Positions 28,455 through 38,873 are shown, counted from the stretch's first letter. The stretch is DNA of 64,000 nt from Okeania sp. SIO2C9 (GCF_010672455.1 NZ_JAAHGO010000019.1:80640-144639); one strand, 5' to 3'. The notes: generated by a model from the sequence alone, not told the origin. Made by a program: numbers and translations.

Positions 28455-28612
28455 TGTTTTAGACTTATGACTAACACTAAACCAAGATCAATACTATTAT
28501 AGCAGCAGAGGTTGGCATTCATCCCGGCACCAAATTAAAATTATGGTTCGGGTCTTCTGCCAACATTAAGATAATTTTGACTGGCGAGCTAGAAGCTCGC
28601 ACTCTTATCAAA

Positions 28613-31330
28613 TTATTTTTTTACTAATTCTAATTCCTCTTTTTTCCCAAACACTAAACCACCATCTACACAATCAATTACCACAACATCCCCACCAACA
28701 AACTTATTCTCTAAAATCAAATTTGCCAGAGGATTTTCTAATTCTTTTTGAATTGCTCGTTTCAAAGGTCGCGCTCCATAAACAGGGTCATATCCCACTT
28801 CAGCAATGTGGTCTAAAGTCGCAGCAGTTAATGTCAAACTAATCTTTTGTTCTCCTAATAATCGTTCAATTCTCTTCACTTGAATCTCCACAATTTGCCG
28901 TAATTCACTCTTCCTTAAAGTATGGAACAATATAATCTCATCCACCCTGTTTAAAAACTCCGGTCGAAAATGTTTTCGCAACCCTCCCATCACCCGTTTA
29001 TACATCTCCTCATACTTAGAATCATCCCCCGCCACATCCAAAATATACTCACCACCAATATTACTCGTCATTACAATCACAGTATTACTAAAATCAACTA
29101 CCCGCCCCTGAGAATCAGTAATCCTACCATCATCCAATACCTGCAACAATATATTAAATACATCCGGGTGTGCCTTCTCAACTTCATCAAACAGCAGCAC
29201 AGAATAAGGATGTCGCCTCACTGCCTCCGATAACTGACCCCCTTGGTCATAACCAACATATCCAGGCGGTGCCCCTACTAACCTAGAAACGGCGTGTTTC
29301 TCCATATATTCAGACATATCAATCCGCACCAAAGCATCATCCCGGTCAAACAAAAACTGTGCCAAAGCTCGCGCCAATTCTGTTTTACCGACTCCAGTTG
29401 GACCCAAAAACATAAACGAACCAATGGGTCGCCCTGGGTCTTTCATCCCTGCTCTAGCACGTCTAATAGCTGCCGCCACAGCTTCCACAGCTTCCGACTG
29501 CCCAATTACCCGTTGATGTAAATGTTTTTCCAACTGTAGTAACTTCTGGCGTTCCGACTCCAATAAACGATTTACCGGAATACCAGTCCACTTAGCAACG
29601 ATAGTTGCAATATCAGCATCCGTAACTTGTTCCCGGAGAAGAGACGAACCTTGAGCTTGAACCTTTAATAATTCTGCTTCCTTAGCTTCGCGATCGCGAT
29701 GTACAGTTTCGAGTTGGCCATATTTTAATTGAGCTGCGGTATTCAGGTCATAAGCTCGTTCTGCTTGTTCTATTTGTACTTTTAATTTATCCTCTTCTGC
29801 TTTGAGAGAATTAATTGTATTTAACAATTCTTTTTCCCCAGACCATTTAGAGGAAAATTTTTCCTGCTTTTGCTTCAAGACATTAATTTCATTTGTGATG
29901 CGTTGCAATGCTGGAGAAACTTTCGCAGGTAGGGTAGGTTCAGAATTTTGATCTTTTTTGCTGCTTTGCAACTCTCCCTCGATGGAAAGTTTCTCCATTT
30001 CCAACTGCATAATGCGTCTGTCAATAGCTTCTAGTTCTTCAGGTTTAGAAGTAATTTCCATTTTTAGTTGAGCAGCAGCTTCATCTACCAAGTCGATCGC
30101 CTTATCTGGCAAAAAGCGGTCCGAAATATAACGGTTAGAAAGAGTTGCAGCAGCTACCAAAGCAGCATCAGTAATTTTTACCCCGTGGTGAGTTTCGTAA
30201 CGGTCTTTTAACCCTCGTAAAATAGAAATAGTATCCTCTACACTTGGTTGACCAACCTCTACTTTTTGAAACCGACGTTCCAGAGCAGCATCTTTTTCTA
30301 TATGTTTGCGATATTCATCAATAGTTGTTGCACCAATACAACGCAATTCTCCACGAGCAAGCATTGGTTTGAGGAGATTACCTGCATCTACACCCGAACC
30401 CGTACCGCCACTAGAACCTGCACCAACAACAGTATGTAGTTCGTCGATAAATAGAACAATTTGACCGTCAGAGTTGGTTACTTCTCGCAAAACCGATCTG
30501 AGTCTTTCTTCAAATTCCCCTCTAAACTTTGCCCCTGCAATGAGACTTCCCATGTCAAGACCAATAAGTTGTCGTTCTTTGAGAGATTCTGGTACATCAC
30601 CATTAACAATGCGTTGAGCTAAACCTTCAGCGATCGCCGTTTTTCCAACTCCTGGTTCTCCAATAAGTACAGGATTATTTTTTGTCCGACGGGATAAACA
30701 ACTAACCACGCGCCGAATTTCTTCATCTCTACCAATAACAGGGTCAAGTTTGCCTGCTTTAGCTAACTCTGTCAGGTCGCGCCCATATTTTGCCAAAGCG
30801 TCATAACTAGCTTCTGGGTTTTGGTCTTCGACCTTGGTACTACCACGAACTGCTTTAATTGCTGCTTCTAGTTGTTCAAATTCAACTTTGGGTGAGGTTT
30901 GGAGGCGCTCAAAACCAGGGCGAGTTGGTAGTTGGGGAGTACCTCCACTGAGGAGTTTATTGCCAAGACGTTTGTCTTGGTAAAAGGCGAGTAGGAGATG
31001 TTCGACGGCAATAAATTTGTCTTCCCATTGTTCTCTTGCTTCATCAGCTAGGTCTAGAAAAATTTCCAGACTACGTCCTAGATAGAGATGTTCGATGCTA
31101 CCCACTTTGGGTTGGCGTTTAGCGAAAGAGTCTATTTGTTGGAGTAGATTTTCTGATTCTATACCAACGCGGTTTAAAATTTTGTTGCCTGTCCCCTGTT
31201 GTTCTAAAAGAGCAATGATTAGATGTTCTACTTCTAGTTGTTGGTTTTGGTAACGTCGGGCAACATCCTGGGATTTTACTATAGCATCCCAGGCTTGTTC
31301 TGTAAATTTGCTTGGGTCGGTTGGCTGCAT
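28613..31330 (-). CDS. clpB: ATP-dependent disaggregase ClpB
   Basis: 905 residues. There is an N-terminal Clp repeat domain (about 1-150). NBD1 has Walker [14 protein letters not shown] near 224 and Walker [12 protein letters not shown]. The coiled-coil M domain spans roughly 420-560. NBD2 has Walker [15 protein letters not shown] near 645, Walker [12 protein letters not shown] and the sensor-2 GARPLKR near 855. It is a hexameric cytoplasmic chaperone that, with DnaK, recovers aggregated proteins after heat stress. The last 35 or so codons are duplicated 1.7 kb downstream. The C-terminal extension after [18 protein letters not shown] is somewhat longer than usual but intact. Confidence 0.95.
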   Translation of the reverse strand: MQPTDPSKFTEQAWDAIVKSQDVARRYQNQQLEVEHLIIALLEQQGTGNKILNRVGIESENLLQQIDSFAKRQPKVGSIEHLYLGRSLEIFLDLADEAREQWEDKFIAVEHLLLAFYQDKRLGNKLLSGGTPQLPTRPGFERLQTSPKVEFEQLEAAIKAVRGSTKVEDQNPEASYDALAKYGRDLTELAKAGKLDPVIGRDEEIRRVVSCLSRRTKNNPVLIGEPGVGKTAIAEGLAQRIVNGDVPESLKERQLIGLDMGSLIAGAKFRGEFEERLRSVLREVTNSDGQIVLFIDELHTVVGAGSSGGTGSGVDAGNLLKPMLARGELRCIGATTIDEYRKHIEKDAALERRFQKVEVGQPSVEDTISILRGLKDRYETHHGVKITDAALVAAATLSNRYISDRFLPDKAIDLVDEAAAQLKMEITSKPEELEAIDRRIMQLEMEKLSIEGELQSSKKDQNSEPTLPAKVSPALQRITNEINVLKQKQEKFSSKWSGEKELLNTINSLKAEEDKLKVQIEQAERAYDLNTAAQLKYGQLETVHRDREAKEAELLKVQAQGSSLLREQVTDADIATIVAKWTGIPVNRLLESERQKLLQLEKHLHQRVIGQSEAVEAVAAAIRRARAGMKDPGRPIGSFMFLGPTGVGKTELARALAQFLFDRDDALVRIDMSEYMEKHAVSRLVGAPPGYVGYDQGGQLSEAVRRHPYSVLLFDEVEKAHPDVFNILLQVLDDGRITDSQGRVVDFSNTVIVMTSNIGGEYILDVAGDDSKYEEMYKRVMGGLRKHFRPEFLNRVDEIILFHTLRKSELRQIVEIQVKRIERLLGEQKISLTLTAATLDHIAEVGYDPVYGARPLKRAIQKELENPLANLILENKFVGGDVVVIDCVDGGLVFGKKEELELVKK
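28635..28739 (-). repeat. clpB 3' end, source copy of a 105-bp duplication
   Basis: Original context within clpB of the sequence repeated at 26858-26962. The two copies are direct repeats around the tnpB element. Confidence 0.9.
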
Positions 31331-31375
31331 TTGGACTATTTTAAATGTTTTCCTATAAAACTATTTATAGGGTAG

Positions 31376-31480
31376 TTGACATCTCCAGGGGTTGAAACAC
31401 CCTGGATTCCGTGGTTAATCCACCGCAAATGGGATGAATCCACATTTGCTTAAAGCCTGTCAACAGACTTCTAAACTCCT
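31376..31480 (-). mobile_element. IS200/IS605-type right end without a transposase
   Basis: Minus strand: GGAATCCAGGG...CCCCTGGAGATGTCAA ends at 31376, with the hairpin CCAGGG-tgtttcaa-CCCCTGG. It has the same terminal layout as the tnpB element. The following bases to about 31800 lack a gene and may be the rest of a decayed element. Another GAGAATGTCAA at about 31820 could be a further end. Left boundary unknown. Confidence 0.5.
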
Positions 31481-31853
31481 CGACATAGACCGAAATCTAG
31501 CTGTGAGTCTACTTTTTTTAGCTTTCACGAGTGGTTTTACTCAATATGTTGGAGCAATCTTCTCGCTGCTCTAGCTGCCTGCTTGCTTTGAGCCGTCGTA
31601 AGAAATTAATTCCCCGTCTCCTGTCCGCCGGAATTTCACCGCACTAGCTAGAGGTCATGGCGACAAACCTTGTTCTTACTTGCTATTTCTAGTATACCAG
31701 ACTTTTACGCCGCTTTATTACCCGCGCGTCGTTATTCAACCAGGGGATAAATCTTCCGGGAACTTTCCTCCCGCCATTTTTTATGTTTAACCTTGCTGTC
31801 TTTAAAGTCAAGAATGAAGTTGACATTCTCTCCCCTTATAATCTTTGATTTAA
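31481..31853. other. Non-coding DNA upstream of clpB
   Basis: About 370 bases, GC-richer than the surroundings in part, with no open frame of note. Probably the body of the decayed IS200/IS605-type element whose end is at 31376. Confidence 0.35.
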
Positions 31854-31981
31854 TATAGAATCCGGTTATATACTATATGTTGATAATTCTATAATTACTT
31901 CAATATTTAATCTCCCCCGCTCCCCCACTCCCCTACTCCCCTGCTCCCAACTATACAATAACTATTCAACCGGATTCTATA
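31854..31981. mobile_element. TWA-type MITE, copy A (128 bp)
   Basis: Terminal inverted repeats TATAGAATCCGGTT and AACCGGATTCTATA, flanked by TAA on both sides (31851-31853 and 31982-31984). The interior carries a C-rich tandem tract (CCCCTACTCCCCTGCTCCC). No coding capacity. Confidence 0.85.
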
Positions 31982-32257
31982 TAACGGGAGATTCCCAAAC
32001 TGCGCCGATGCGAGGTTTACTGCTTGAGTGGGACTTATCTAGATTTAAAACAACCCCCGACATTACGCCAACAGGCGTTGCTGAATGGTAATGATTTTTA
32101 GATTAAGTATCAACGCAAAACATAAGTTTTTCAATTTTACCTTCAGCTACTTACCATTACATTTCAGCAATGCCGAAAATTGTTTAGGGTCATAAGACAG
32201 GTCGTGGCCAATCGTTGACTATCCATAAGCAATTTTCCTTTCTGCCTTCTACCTTCT

Positions 32258-32686
32258 TCAATGAGTGCTAGCTGCAACTTCTTTTTCTGAATTGCTACTA
32301 CGAGAGCTTAATTGAATTAGTTCGACTTTATAGCCATTTGGGTCTTCAATGAAGGCAATAACTGTGGAACCATGTTTCATTGGCCCTGGTTCTCTGGTCA
32401 CTTTTCCTCCCTGTGCTTTTATTTGTTCGCAAGTGCCATAAATATCATCAACGCCCAAAGCAATATGGCCATAAGCATCACCCAAGTCGTATCGATCTTG
32501 GCCCCAGTTATATGTTAATTCGAGTACTGTGTGGTCTGACTCATCGCCATAACCAACAAAGGCTAGAGTAAATTCACCACCTGGATAGTCTTTTTGGCGC
32601 AATAGTTTCATACCGAGGACATCGCAGTAGAATTTGAGAGATTCTTCTAGGTTTTTGACTCGCAGCATTGTGTGTAGTAGTCGCAT
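32258..32686 (-). CDS. gloA: Lactoylglutathione lyase (glyoxalase I)
   Basis: 142 residues. The four metal ligands fall at H5, E56, H74 and E122, the same spacing as in Escherichia coli GloA. Other family signatures are [20 protein letters not shown] and [12 protein letters not shown]. The enzyme isomerises the hemithioacetal of methylglyoxal and glutathione to S-lactoylglutathione, in the cytoplasm, normally as a dimer with Ni or Zn. It is monocistronic, with repeats on both sides. The C-terminal [13 protein letters not shown] tail is non-conserved. Confidence 0.93.
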   Translation of the reverse strand: MRLLHTMLRVKNLEESLKFYCDVLGMKLLRQKDYPGGEFTLAFVGYGDESDHTVLELTYNWGQDRYDLGDAYGHIALGVDDIYGTCEQIKAQGGKVTREPGPMKHGSTVIAFIEDPNGYKVELIQLSSRSSNSEKEVAASTH

Positions 32687-33458
32687 GGTCTACTCCTTAT
32701 TCCTTGACTATATCTATCTTTTATTGTGAGGCAATTTGGTCAATTTTGGGAGTCAATGTTGCTTTACTGGTAAATATTTGACATCTCCAGAAAAGAGGCA
32801 ACAGGCAACAGGCAACAGGGAGAAATAATTGATTTGATTTTTAATTTTTATCGAATAATTAAGGTAAAAATCCTCTCCTTTAAAGGAAAAACAAGAAAAA
32901 ATTTTCCTTTTATTCAATCCTCTTCCTTATTAGGGAGAGGTAATTATCAATTATCAATTATCAATTATCCATGATTAAACAGATGTCTATTAGTACTCAC
33001 AGAACTTACGCATAAATACCATATCTAGTAGGATATAACTGCCGTTAAACTTTTAACACGAAATGTTTTTGGAGGCTTACTCAAATCCCCGTTACAAATT
33101 GAGCTTAATTTTCTAGTTTTATTCCTTCCACTTTATAGAATTTAAGACTTGTGCGATGTAAGTATTCAGATAGCTCGCATTCAGCTTTTAGCTGTTTCAT
33201 AAATTATGAATATACACTTGTTTTGGTCAAGGTTAGTTGTTTTTTCAATACTTTGAATTATCCTTAAACTTCTGAATACTAATTCCTGCTATAAAGGCAG
33301 TGAATTAATAGCTGATAGCTGATAGCTGACTGCTGAATGCTTACTGTGCGATCGCCGTCTTACTTTTAAGTCATATTACTAAAATAAATACGATTTATAT
33401 CTTACTCAAATGTGACAATCGTCAGATTGTAATCAATATTCAATCGTAGTTATCTTGA
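32687..33458. other. Repeat-rich intergenic region
   Basis: 772 bp with no gene. It contains (GGCAACA)n at about 32797-32818 and a TTGACATCTCCAGAAAA end (32776) matching the element at 58192-58303. It also has a partial, inverted copy of the AATTACCTCTCC repeat family with (ATTATCA)n near 32942-32970. At 33003 there is GAACTTACGCA, a degenerate end of the 5-bp-TSD MITE family. Confidence 0.55.
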
Positions 33459-33914
33459 CTAACTATGATACACTAATTTTTCTAATTTAGACTTTTTTTT
33501 AATCAAAGCAAGATCGATTTTTTTTACTCCTTCTAATGATATTAATGACTTGAATTGTTTAACTAAATTTTCCCAATTATTTAATATTGAAATAGAATTA
33601 GATTTCTGAATTTTTTCAACATAAAATTGTGCCCAAAACTTGGGGACATACTTTTGCTTTCTAGCCTTGATTCGTTTTCTCCATTTAGTAAAATCTGATT
33701 TTCTTGGTTTTTCTACCCCCAAAACAGGTGGCATATCGGCATAACTCACAAACCTGCTTTTACCTTTTCCTACCACATGGATCACGTATTTCCAACAGTT
33801 TATTTTGTAGATATTATCTGATTTAATTCCTAAATGAAATGCTAATGCGTCTCTAGTTACAAATCTACCCAATGGATGAGCAGAAGTAGATTGATTTTTG
33901 ATGATTCTTTTCAT
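33459..33914 (-). CDS. Hypothetical basic protein
   Basis: 151 residues, strongly basic (many Lys/Arg), starting MKRIIKNQSTSAHPLGRFVT with AAGGTAG 9 bases upstream. The middle (KINCWKYVIHVVGKGKSRFV) looks like a small beta domain. A Lys-rich stretch follows and the C-terminus is KKKSKLEKLVYHS. No signal peptide or membrane segment. The charge suggests nucleic-acid binding, but I do not recognise the family. It is isolated between repeat-rich intergenic regions. Confidence 0.6.
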   Translation of the reverse strand: MKRIIKNQSTSAHPLGRFVTRDALAFHLGIKSDNIYKINCWKYVIHVVGKGKSRFVSYADMPPVLGVEKPRKSDFTKWRKRIKARKQKYVPKFWAQFYVEKIQKSNSISILNNWENLVKQFKSLISLEGVKKIDLALIKKKSKLEKLVYHS

Positions 33915-34540
33915 AAAATCTACCTTAAGTTTATATATATTTTTTTTGGCCGTATTTGTTTATTTATGTGTCTATAATTCTATCTTAAATAATACTTGGC
34001 TATTTTGTCAACATATAATAGTAAGCTAATTTTTTACAAAAATAAATTAATTATAATTGCCCATTGTTAGGATAAATTATGGACAATAATTCTTCCAATA
34101 TTATAGAATAGAAAAACTCAATAATAGAGCCTGATGAAGTATGTCTAGCAACCATCAAATTCGCAACGTACAGCAGTCAGAATTCAAGACAAATTTTGTC
34201 ATAAGAATTATTTTGGTACACTATTTGTTGCTATTTGTCAGTTATTTCTGTCACTAAAAAAATAGAGGACAGCGACGCGACCCAGCGTCGGCAACAGATA
34301 CAAGCAGTGTGAACTAGGCGTTTTGCGCTTTGCAAAATATGATATTAGGTAGGGTTAGGGCTTGCTGATTAAATCTAAAATCATTGACAGATAAAGCTTT
34401 TAGAATTTGTAGGGCTGGAAAAAGTGCCAGAAGTGAGGTCAAAAATGTTCAAAAAGTTAGCATAAAAGGCTCACTAGGACAGAAAAATTAAAAGACTATT
34501 TTTCCGACTACCTCCTCTATAAATCCTATTCTTCCTGACT
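33915..34540. other. Intergenic region
   Basis: About 625 AT-rich bases with no supported gene. Short GC-rich inserts (for example GACGCGACCCAGCGTCGGC, 34275-34293) resemble palindromic mini-repeats found elsewhere in the window. Confidence 0.4.
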
Positions 34541-34645
34541 TACAGCGGTTTTCATTTGGGTAGACTACAGTAGGGACGTTCCATGGAACGTCCCTACAAG
34601 GTTTGATGTGTGAAGATGTGGTTCATCAATTTGAAAAGCGCTGTA
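34541..34645. mobile_element. MITE of the TACAGCG family with an internal 28-bp palindrome
   Basis: Inverted ends TACAGCGGTTTTCATTTG (34541) and the complement of CAATTTGAAAAGCGCTGTA (to 34645). Inside, 34570-34597 is a perfect palindrome centred on TTCCATGGAA with arms GTAGGGACG/CGTCCCTAC. The palindrome recurs with one mismatch at 46519-46546. Lone ends of this family occur near 22895 and 41449. No clear target duplication. Confidence 0.6.
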
Positions 34646-34903
34646 TGACACCTGACTTATGACTCCTACCCTCAGCAAAAGACTTGTATAAGCAAGCCCT
34701 AGTGCCGCTACGCGGAAGTCACCAAGTCAGAAGTCAGAAGTCAGAAGTATTGATTGGTAAGGCTTTTAGGATTTTGTAACTGGTCAGTTATTTCCGCCAT
34801 TCTGCACTAGGTAAATTTTTGTCAAAATTTAGAATATTTTTGAGTAAAATGTAAAAATAGATACAGAAATAAAAAAATATTTTTATAACAGGGTCTAAAT
34901 AAT
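34646..34903. repeat. AGTCAGA tandem tract and intergenic DNA
   Basis: Four near-perfect copies of AGTCAGA at 34723-34750 plus non-coding sequence upstream of the hypothetical gene at 34904. Confidence 0.6.
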
Positions 34904-35287
34904 ATGAAACTAAATAATGACTATCAGTGTAATCGACAAGAGCTTCCTACTATTAATATGATGATGGGGGAAGCAGTGGAGGAAGACAGGGGACAACATA
35001 GAGGCCAAGGGTGGACTTATCCTTACGTTAAACATATTCCCATACCTCAGCATCCTTCTAAAAAGCTGTGTTGCGCTAGAGATGATGAGTTAGCTCAGGA
35101 AAAACAAACTATTAATGTTGTTCAAATAGTAAAAGAAAAACAGGTTGAACCAAAAAATATATCTCAGGTATGTACAACAAATATATGCGATATATTACAA
35201 TGGCGACGCTTAATAGCTAAAGCTAAAGGAGATGAAAGGTTATTAAGTTTATTAGAGGTTGAGTGGCGAGATAAATCTTGTGGATAG
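34904..35287 (+). CDS. Hypothetical protein
   Basis: 127 residues with no recognised domain. The N-terminal half is polar, with EDRGQHRGQGWTYPYVKHIPIP. A CC pair follows (KKLCCARDDE), then a helical segment (INVVQIVKEKQVEP) and a C-terminal ILQWRRLIAKAKGDERLLSLL that should be amphipathic. No membrane segment. The ATG is preceded by AATAAT rather than a good Shine-Dalgarno, so expression is uncertain. It stands alone. It could be a small accessory or phage/island-derived gene. Confidence 0.45.
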   Translation: MKLNNDYQCNRQELPTINMMMGEAVEEDRGQHRGQGWTYPYVKHIPIPQHPSKKLCCARDDELAQEKQTINVVQIVKEKQVEPKNISQVCTTNICDILQWRRLIAKAKGDERLLSLLEVEWRDKSCG

Positions 35288-35397
35288 AGTTATGATTTTT
35301 TATTTTTAGGATATGCTTCTTGAAGATAAATTAGTCGATTCTGAAAGTAGTGAGAATTATTTTAGAAGCGGAACTCAAAATATTGTAACTATAGGAC

Positions 35398-35575
35398 TTC
35401 AACAATTAATAATGAATAATGAATAATTACCTCTCCTTGAAAGAAGAGGATTGACAAATTCATGAAAATTTTTCTTCACAGGAGTCGATTGGATATGGCT
35501 CCTTTGACCTCGCCATCCCTCGACCGCTTATTATCCCCTTAAAAGGGGAGGCGCATACCCACAATTTTTCGGTAA
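35398..35575 (+). repeat. AATTACCTCTCC...TTTTTCGGTAA repeat, full copy
   Basis: A dispersed unit beginning TTCAACAATTAATAATGAAT. It passes through an AATTACCTCTCC hairpin region, GAGGATTGACAAATTCATG and CCCCTTAAAAGGGG, and ends CACAATTTTTCGGTAA. Relatives are at 42853-42899 (inverted part), 57805-58005, 61963-62097 (inverted) and 63192-63325. This copy has the uninterrupted site GACCTCGCCATCCCTCGACC that is split by a mini-repeat in the 57.8-kb copy. Confidence 0.85.
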
Positions 35576-36553
35576 ATCTGAATTATCAAAATAATATGGG
35601 TCGCACAACCCCCCCCCTTTTAAGGCGAAATATTTATGGAGCGGGGCTCAAATCCCCGTTACAAAAATAACTTCTGACTCACAGGAGTGCGCATTCCCTC
35701 TCTTGGTCAGCGTTCCGCAAGCGAGCTGGCGTCGTCGCGGGGTCGCACCGCTTCTGACTTCTGACTTCTGACTTCGTTAATAAGTGGCGATCATAGTTAA
35801 TTCTAGTTCAGTGTAATTAATATTTTTTTTGGGGTTAATTATTAGGAGAGAATAACAGAATCAGCTTTTCAGGCAATGAAGAAATACAAGTTTCAGCTTA
35901 GGGACTAGCAAAAAAATAGACTACCAGCTAATCTATAGAGTAGAGATTGCTTCGGCTAGCTTAACTATTCCCGATTGAGGTTGAGTCTAATATCAGCGCC
36001 TCGCAATGACAGCCACGAGCCTTTTTCTACACTAATAATTGGTACTTTATTAAGTTGCAAATCCCTTATCTCAAATTTACATTAATTATTAAAATATAGT
36101 ATTACGTCTTTTTTTGAGTACTGGACCGAAACAGCTAAAATGGTGTGTTGGATGGGGAGATGGGGAGATGGGGAGATGGAGAGATGGGGAGATAAAGACA
36201 CCTAGAAACAAAAATAAGAGTGCACAGTTTTAGCTGTGTCAGTCTAGTGTCTAATTGTATAAGTTTAAGTTAATATATTTATTAGAAGAATGAAAAAAGC
36301 CTAAACTCACCTAAACTCAAACGAAGTAAACTCAAAAATAATATTACTAATTTTTGCAACTAGACACTAGTACAATAAATTTGGGTTGTAAGGGAACAGG
36401 GAACAGGGGTGCGACCACGCTGGGTGCGGCAGAGGCAAGCCGTCGGAACCAGGTTAGGTTTAGTCGCCATGGGAGTGCCAACCAAGAGAGGGAATGACTA
36501 CTCCTGTGAGGGAACAGAGAATGTCAAGAGCGTATTTGCGTAGCGTTATATAT
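35576..36553. other. Repeat-rich intergenic region
   Basis: About 980 bp without a supported gene. It includes GC-rich mini-repeats (35707-35750, GCGTTCCGCAAGCGAGCTGG) that recur inverted near 57270-57300. It also has a TCTGACT tandem run at 35752-35774 and a GGGGAGAT octamer run at 36153-36193. Confidence 0.5.
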
Positions 36554-36780
36554 TTGACATCCTCCCCGGCCTAAAGGCACGGGGATTCCTACTGAGCCGT
36601 AGCTCCTCGGCGGGTTGACGCTTCACAGGGTGCTGCTTCCTTGGCGGTAGTCTAACGCTTCCCTCCACGTCCGTTTAGAGTTTCCAAGTGCCCCTCGGCA
36701 ACTAATAAAACTGTACCACATATTCAATTCACTTGCACATAAAATAAAAAGTCGCCCTACAAGGGCGAGGCTTTAAACCC
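36554..36780 (-). mobile_element. Non-autonomous IS200/IS605-type element (227 bp)
   Basis: The right end (minus strand) is GGAATCCCCGTGCC...GGCCGGGGAGGATGTCAA at 36554, with a stem between CCCCG and CGGGG. The left end has the perfect hairpin TCGCCCT-ACA-AGGGCGA (36752-36768), followed outward by GGCTTTAAACCC. No transposase or TnpB is present. The end sequence matches the tnpB element's terminus at GGAGGATGTCAA, so it may be an internally deleted derivative of the same family. Confidence 0.6.
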
Positions 36781-36792
36781 AATTTTTCGGTA

Positions 36793-36846
36793 AAAATATC
36801 TTTGTAGTGCCACTCTTCAAGAATAGAGAATCCTTAAGAGTGGCAC
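36793..36846 (-). terminator. Hairpin terminator of psaX
   Basis: GTGCCACTCTT (minus strand, 36836-36846) pairs perfectly with AAGAGTGGCAC (complement of 36807-36817), an 11-bp stem. A short T-run (ATTTTTACC) follows after a spacer of about 10 nt. It lies 27 bp past the psaX stop. Confidence 0.6.
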
Positions 36847-36872
36847 AGATTTGTTAAGTAAAAGTCTGAAGA

Positions 36873-36962
36873 CTACTGGATAATACCGAAATAGTAGCCT
36901 GCAACAAGCAAGTTGATGGCCAACAGTACTAAAGCCCAACTTGCACGAAAAGAATATTTCAT
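36873..36962 (-). CDS. psaX: Photosystem I subunit PsaX
   Basis: 29 residues, MKYSFRASWALVLLAINLLV then AGYYFGIIQ, from ATG 36960-36962. It matches Thermosynechococcus PsaX over nearly its full length (YxFRxxWAxxLLAINxLVAxYYFGI), including the single transmembrane helix. The N-terminus is a few residues shorter than in the crystallised protein. GGAG lies 11 nt upstream and an in-frame TAG directly precedes the ATG, fixing the start. A hairpin terminator follows. PsaX sits at the periphery of photosystem I near PsaF and helps hold chlorophyll. It is present only in some cyanobacteria. Confidence 0.9.
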   Translation of the reverse strand: MKYSFRASWALVLLAINLLVAGYYFGIIQ

Positions 36963-37228
36963 CTAAATTTATTCTCCATATTTATATTGGGATCAAGAGA
37001 ATATTATCATGCAATTGATTCAATATCATACAAACATCTAAAGATATAGAACTTCAGGGAAGATCAATAAACTCCTTCGAGCAGGGGACTGGAAGATCCG
37101 GTCTGAAAATATAAAGGGGAAGCGCTTTCCTTATTATTGGAATCCTCAACTCTTCTATTGCTTCACAATATTAACGTTACACAGGATGTATTTTGAGGAA
37201 TTTATCTGTTCTCTTTTCCCTTCTTGAT
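36963..37228. other. Intergenic region between psaX and lipA
   Basis: 266 bases holding the presumed psaX promoter on the minus strand and the lipA 3' flank. I see no other gene or repeat. Confidence 0.4.
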
Positions 37229-38188
37229 TTAAATATTTTCTCCAGCATGATAAGAACTACGTACTAGAGGGCCAGAACGCACATGAGAAAAACTCATTTG
37301 TTGAGCGATCGCTCCAAGGTCCTCAAACTCTTCTGGTGTCCAATATTTTTGTACAGGCAAATGGGCTAGAGAAGGTCGCATATATTGGCCCAAAGTAATG
37401 CGATCGCATCCTACTCTTCTCAAATCTGCCATTGCCTCAACTATTTCAGTTTTCGTTTCTCCATGTCCCAACATTAGCCCTGACTTAGTAGGAATATTAG
37501 AGTTTAACTCCTTAACAATCCTTAGTAAATCAAGGGATCGCTCATATTTTGCCCCACGGCGCACAGGGCCTTGTAACCGTCGTACTGTTTCAATATTATG
37601 GTTATAGCAAGCAGGTTCAGCATCTATAACTATCTTTATCCGCTGCTTTTGCCTTTCAGCTAGAGAAACAGATAACTTCTCAACCCCAAGTCTATCTTGA
37701 CCACCCCAAAAATCAGCAGTCAAAACCTCAATCTTCGCTCCTGGGTTCCGTTGTCTAATAGCTGTCATTGTTGCGACAAACCAACTAGCACCGCCATCTG
37801 GCAAATCATCCCTAGCAACAGAAGTCAATACCACATACTCCAAACCTAACAATTCCACAGCCTCAGCTACTTTTTCTGGTTCCTCTGGGTCTAAAGGCAT
37901 CGGAGCATGACCCTTATCCACTTGACAAAAAGCACAAGACCGTGTACAAGTAGGACCCATCAATAAAAAAGTAGCTGTCTTCTGGGCATAACATTCGCCT
38001 CGGTTAGGACAGCGACCTTCTTCACAGATGGTATGGAGCTGACGCTGCTTTATAATTTTCTGTACAGTAGAAATATCACTAGCTTTTCCCAAAGAAGGAC
38101 GCAGCCACTTTGGCATACTCTGAATTTGGGCTTTCATCTCAGCAGTATTGACCTGAGTTGATATTGATTGACCATTTTTTGTAGCCAT
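37229..38188 (-). CDS. lipA: Lipoyl synthase
   Basis: 319 residues. The auxiliary cluster ligands are C55, C60 and C66 ([12 protein letters not shown]). The radical-SAM cluster is C81-x3-C85-x2-C88 (CTRSCAFC), and the C-terminal RSSYHAGE carries the conserved Ser ligand. The enzyme inserts sulfur at C6 and C8 of protein-bound octanoate, completing lipoyl groups on E2 and H proteins. Cyanobacteria often have two LipA paralogues; which one this is cannot be told. It is monocistronic on the minus strand and divergent from the response regulator. Confidence 0.94.
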   Translation of the reverse strand: MATKNGQSISTQVNTAEMKAQIQSMPKWLRPSLGKASDISTVQKIIKQRQLHTICEEGRCPNRGECYAQKTATFLLMGPTCTRSCAFCQVDKGHAPMPLDPEEPEKVAEAVELLGLEYVVLTSVARDDLPDGGASWFVATMTAIRQRNPGAKIEVLTADFWGGQDRLGVEKLSVSLAERQKQRIKIVIDAEPACYNHNIETVRRLQGPVRRGAKYERSLDLLRIVKELNSNIPTKSGLMLGHGETKTEIVEAMADLRRVGCDRITLGQYMRPSLAHLPVQKYWTPEEFEDLGAIAQQMSFSHVRSGPLVRSSYHAGENI

Positions 38189-38333
38189 AAAAAGTTAAAA
38201 ATAACAATTTTGTGCGCTTTTATATTAGAACAGATAAATGTAGAAGCCATGATTTAGCGATCTTTATGGCTGATTATAGGAATATAGATAAGATTAATTT
38301 GAAAACACTAACTCATAACTGGAGGAGCTAGTC

Positions 38334-38873
38334 GTGGCAGGACACAAAATTTTAGTTATTGATGATAGTAAAGTTATTAGGGTAAGAGTCAAAGAAATGC
38401 TTCCCAAAGGAAACTTTAATGTTATAGAGGCAAAGGACGGCCAAGAGGGACTGAAATTTATTATTAAGGAACGCCCTAACTTAATTATGTTGGACTTTCT
38501 ACTACCAAAAGTTACGGGTTGGGAAGTGTTCCAAAAAATTCAATCCCAGCCTCAACTAAAGAAGATTCCATTGGTATTAATGTCAGGTCGTAAAGAAGAG
38601 GTAACAGATAAAATTCCTGAACCTTTTGAGAAACATTTTTTTGCTTTTCTAGAAAAACCTTTTGAGAAAAAAGAATTAACTGCAGCCATTAAATCTGCCT
38701 TTGATTTGGCCAAAAAACGCCCGAGTGAGCAAATGGAAGTTGCTGCTTTGGGGGGAAGTTCTGGCGATATTCAAGCGTTGCAAGCTCAAGTTAAGAAAAT
38801 GCAAGCTGAAATTGCAGCTTTGAAAAAACAAATGGCTCAACTTGTGACTATTATCAAACAAAAGTTGAAGTAG
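38334..38873 (+). CDS. Response regulator with C-terminal coiled coil
   Basis: 179 residues from GTG 38334, with GGAGGAG 6 nt upstream. The receiver domain spans 1-125: D10/D11 acidic pair, phospho-acceptor D54 in NLIMLDFLLPK, and the conserved Lys in FLEKPFEKK. A linker (KKRPSEQMEVAALGGSSGD) leads to a heptad coiled coil (IQALQAQVKKMQAEIAALKK) suited to dimerisation or partner binding. There is no DNA-binding domain, so output is likely protein-protein. No kinase is adjacent. It is divergent from lipA. Confidence 0.9.
   Translation: MAGHKILVIDDSKVIRVRVKEMLPKGNFNVIEAKDGQEGLKFIIKERPNLIMLDFLLPKVTGWEVFQKIQSQPQLKKIPLVLMSGRKEEVTDKIPEPFEKHFFAFLEKPFEKKELTAAIKSAFDLAKKRPSEQMEVAALGGSSGDIQALQAQVKKMQAEIAALKKQMAQLVTIIKQKLK

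Larger units (their letters stand above)
27031..28570 (-). mobile_element. IS200/IS605-type element carrying only tnpB
   Basis: The right end (minus-strand 3' end) is at 27031, where the sequence reads GGGAATCCCGC...GCCGGGAGGATGTCAA. This has a subterminal stem and the ATGTCAA terminus shared with four other ends in the window. The left end lies near 28570; an inverted repeat GTTGGCA (28511-28517) with TGCCAAC (28558-28564) and an inner CCCG/CGGG pair is typical of a subterminal hairpin. No tnpA (Y1 transposase) is present. The element lies between clpB and the clpB-derived duplicate. The exact left boundary is an estimate. Confidence 0.7.
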
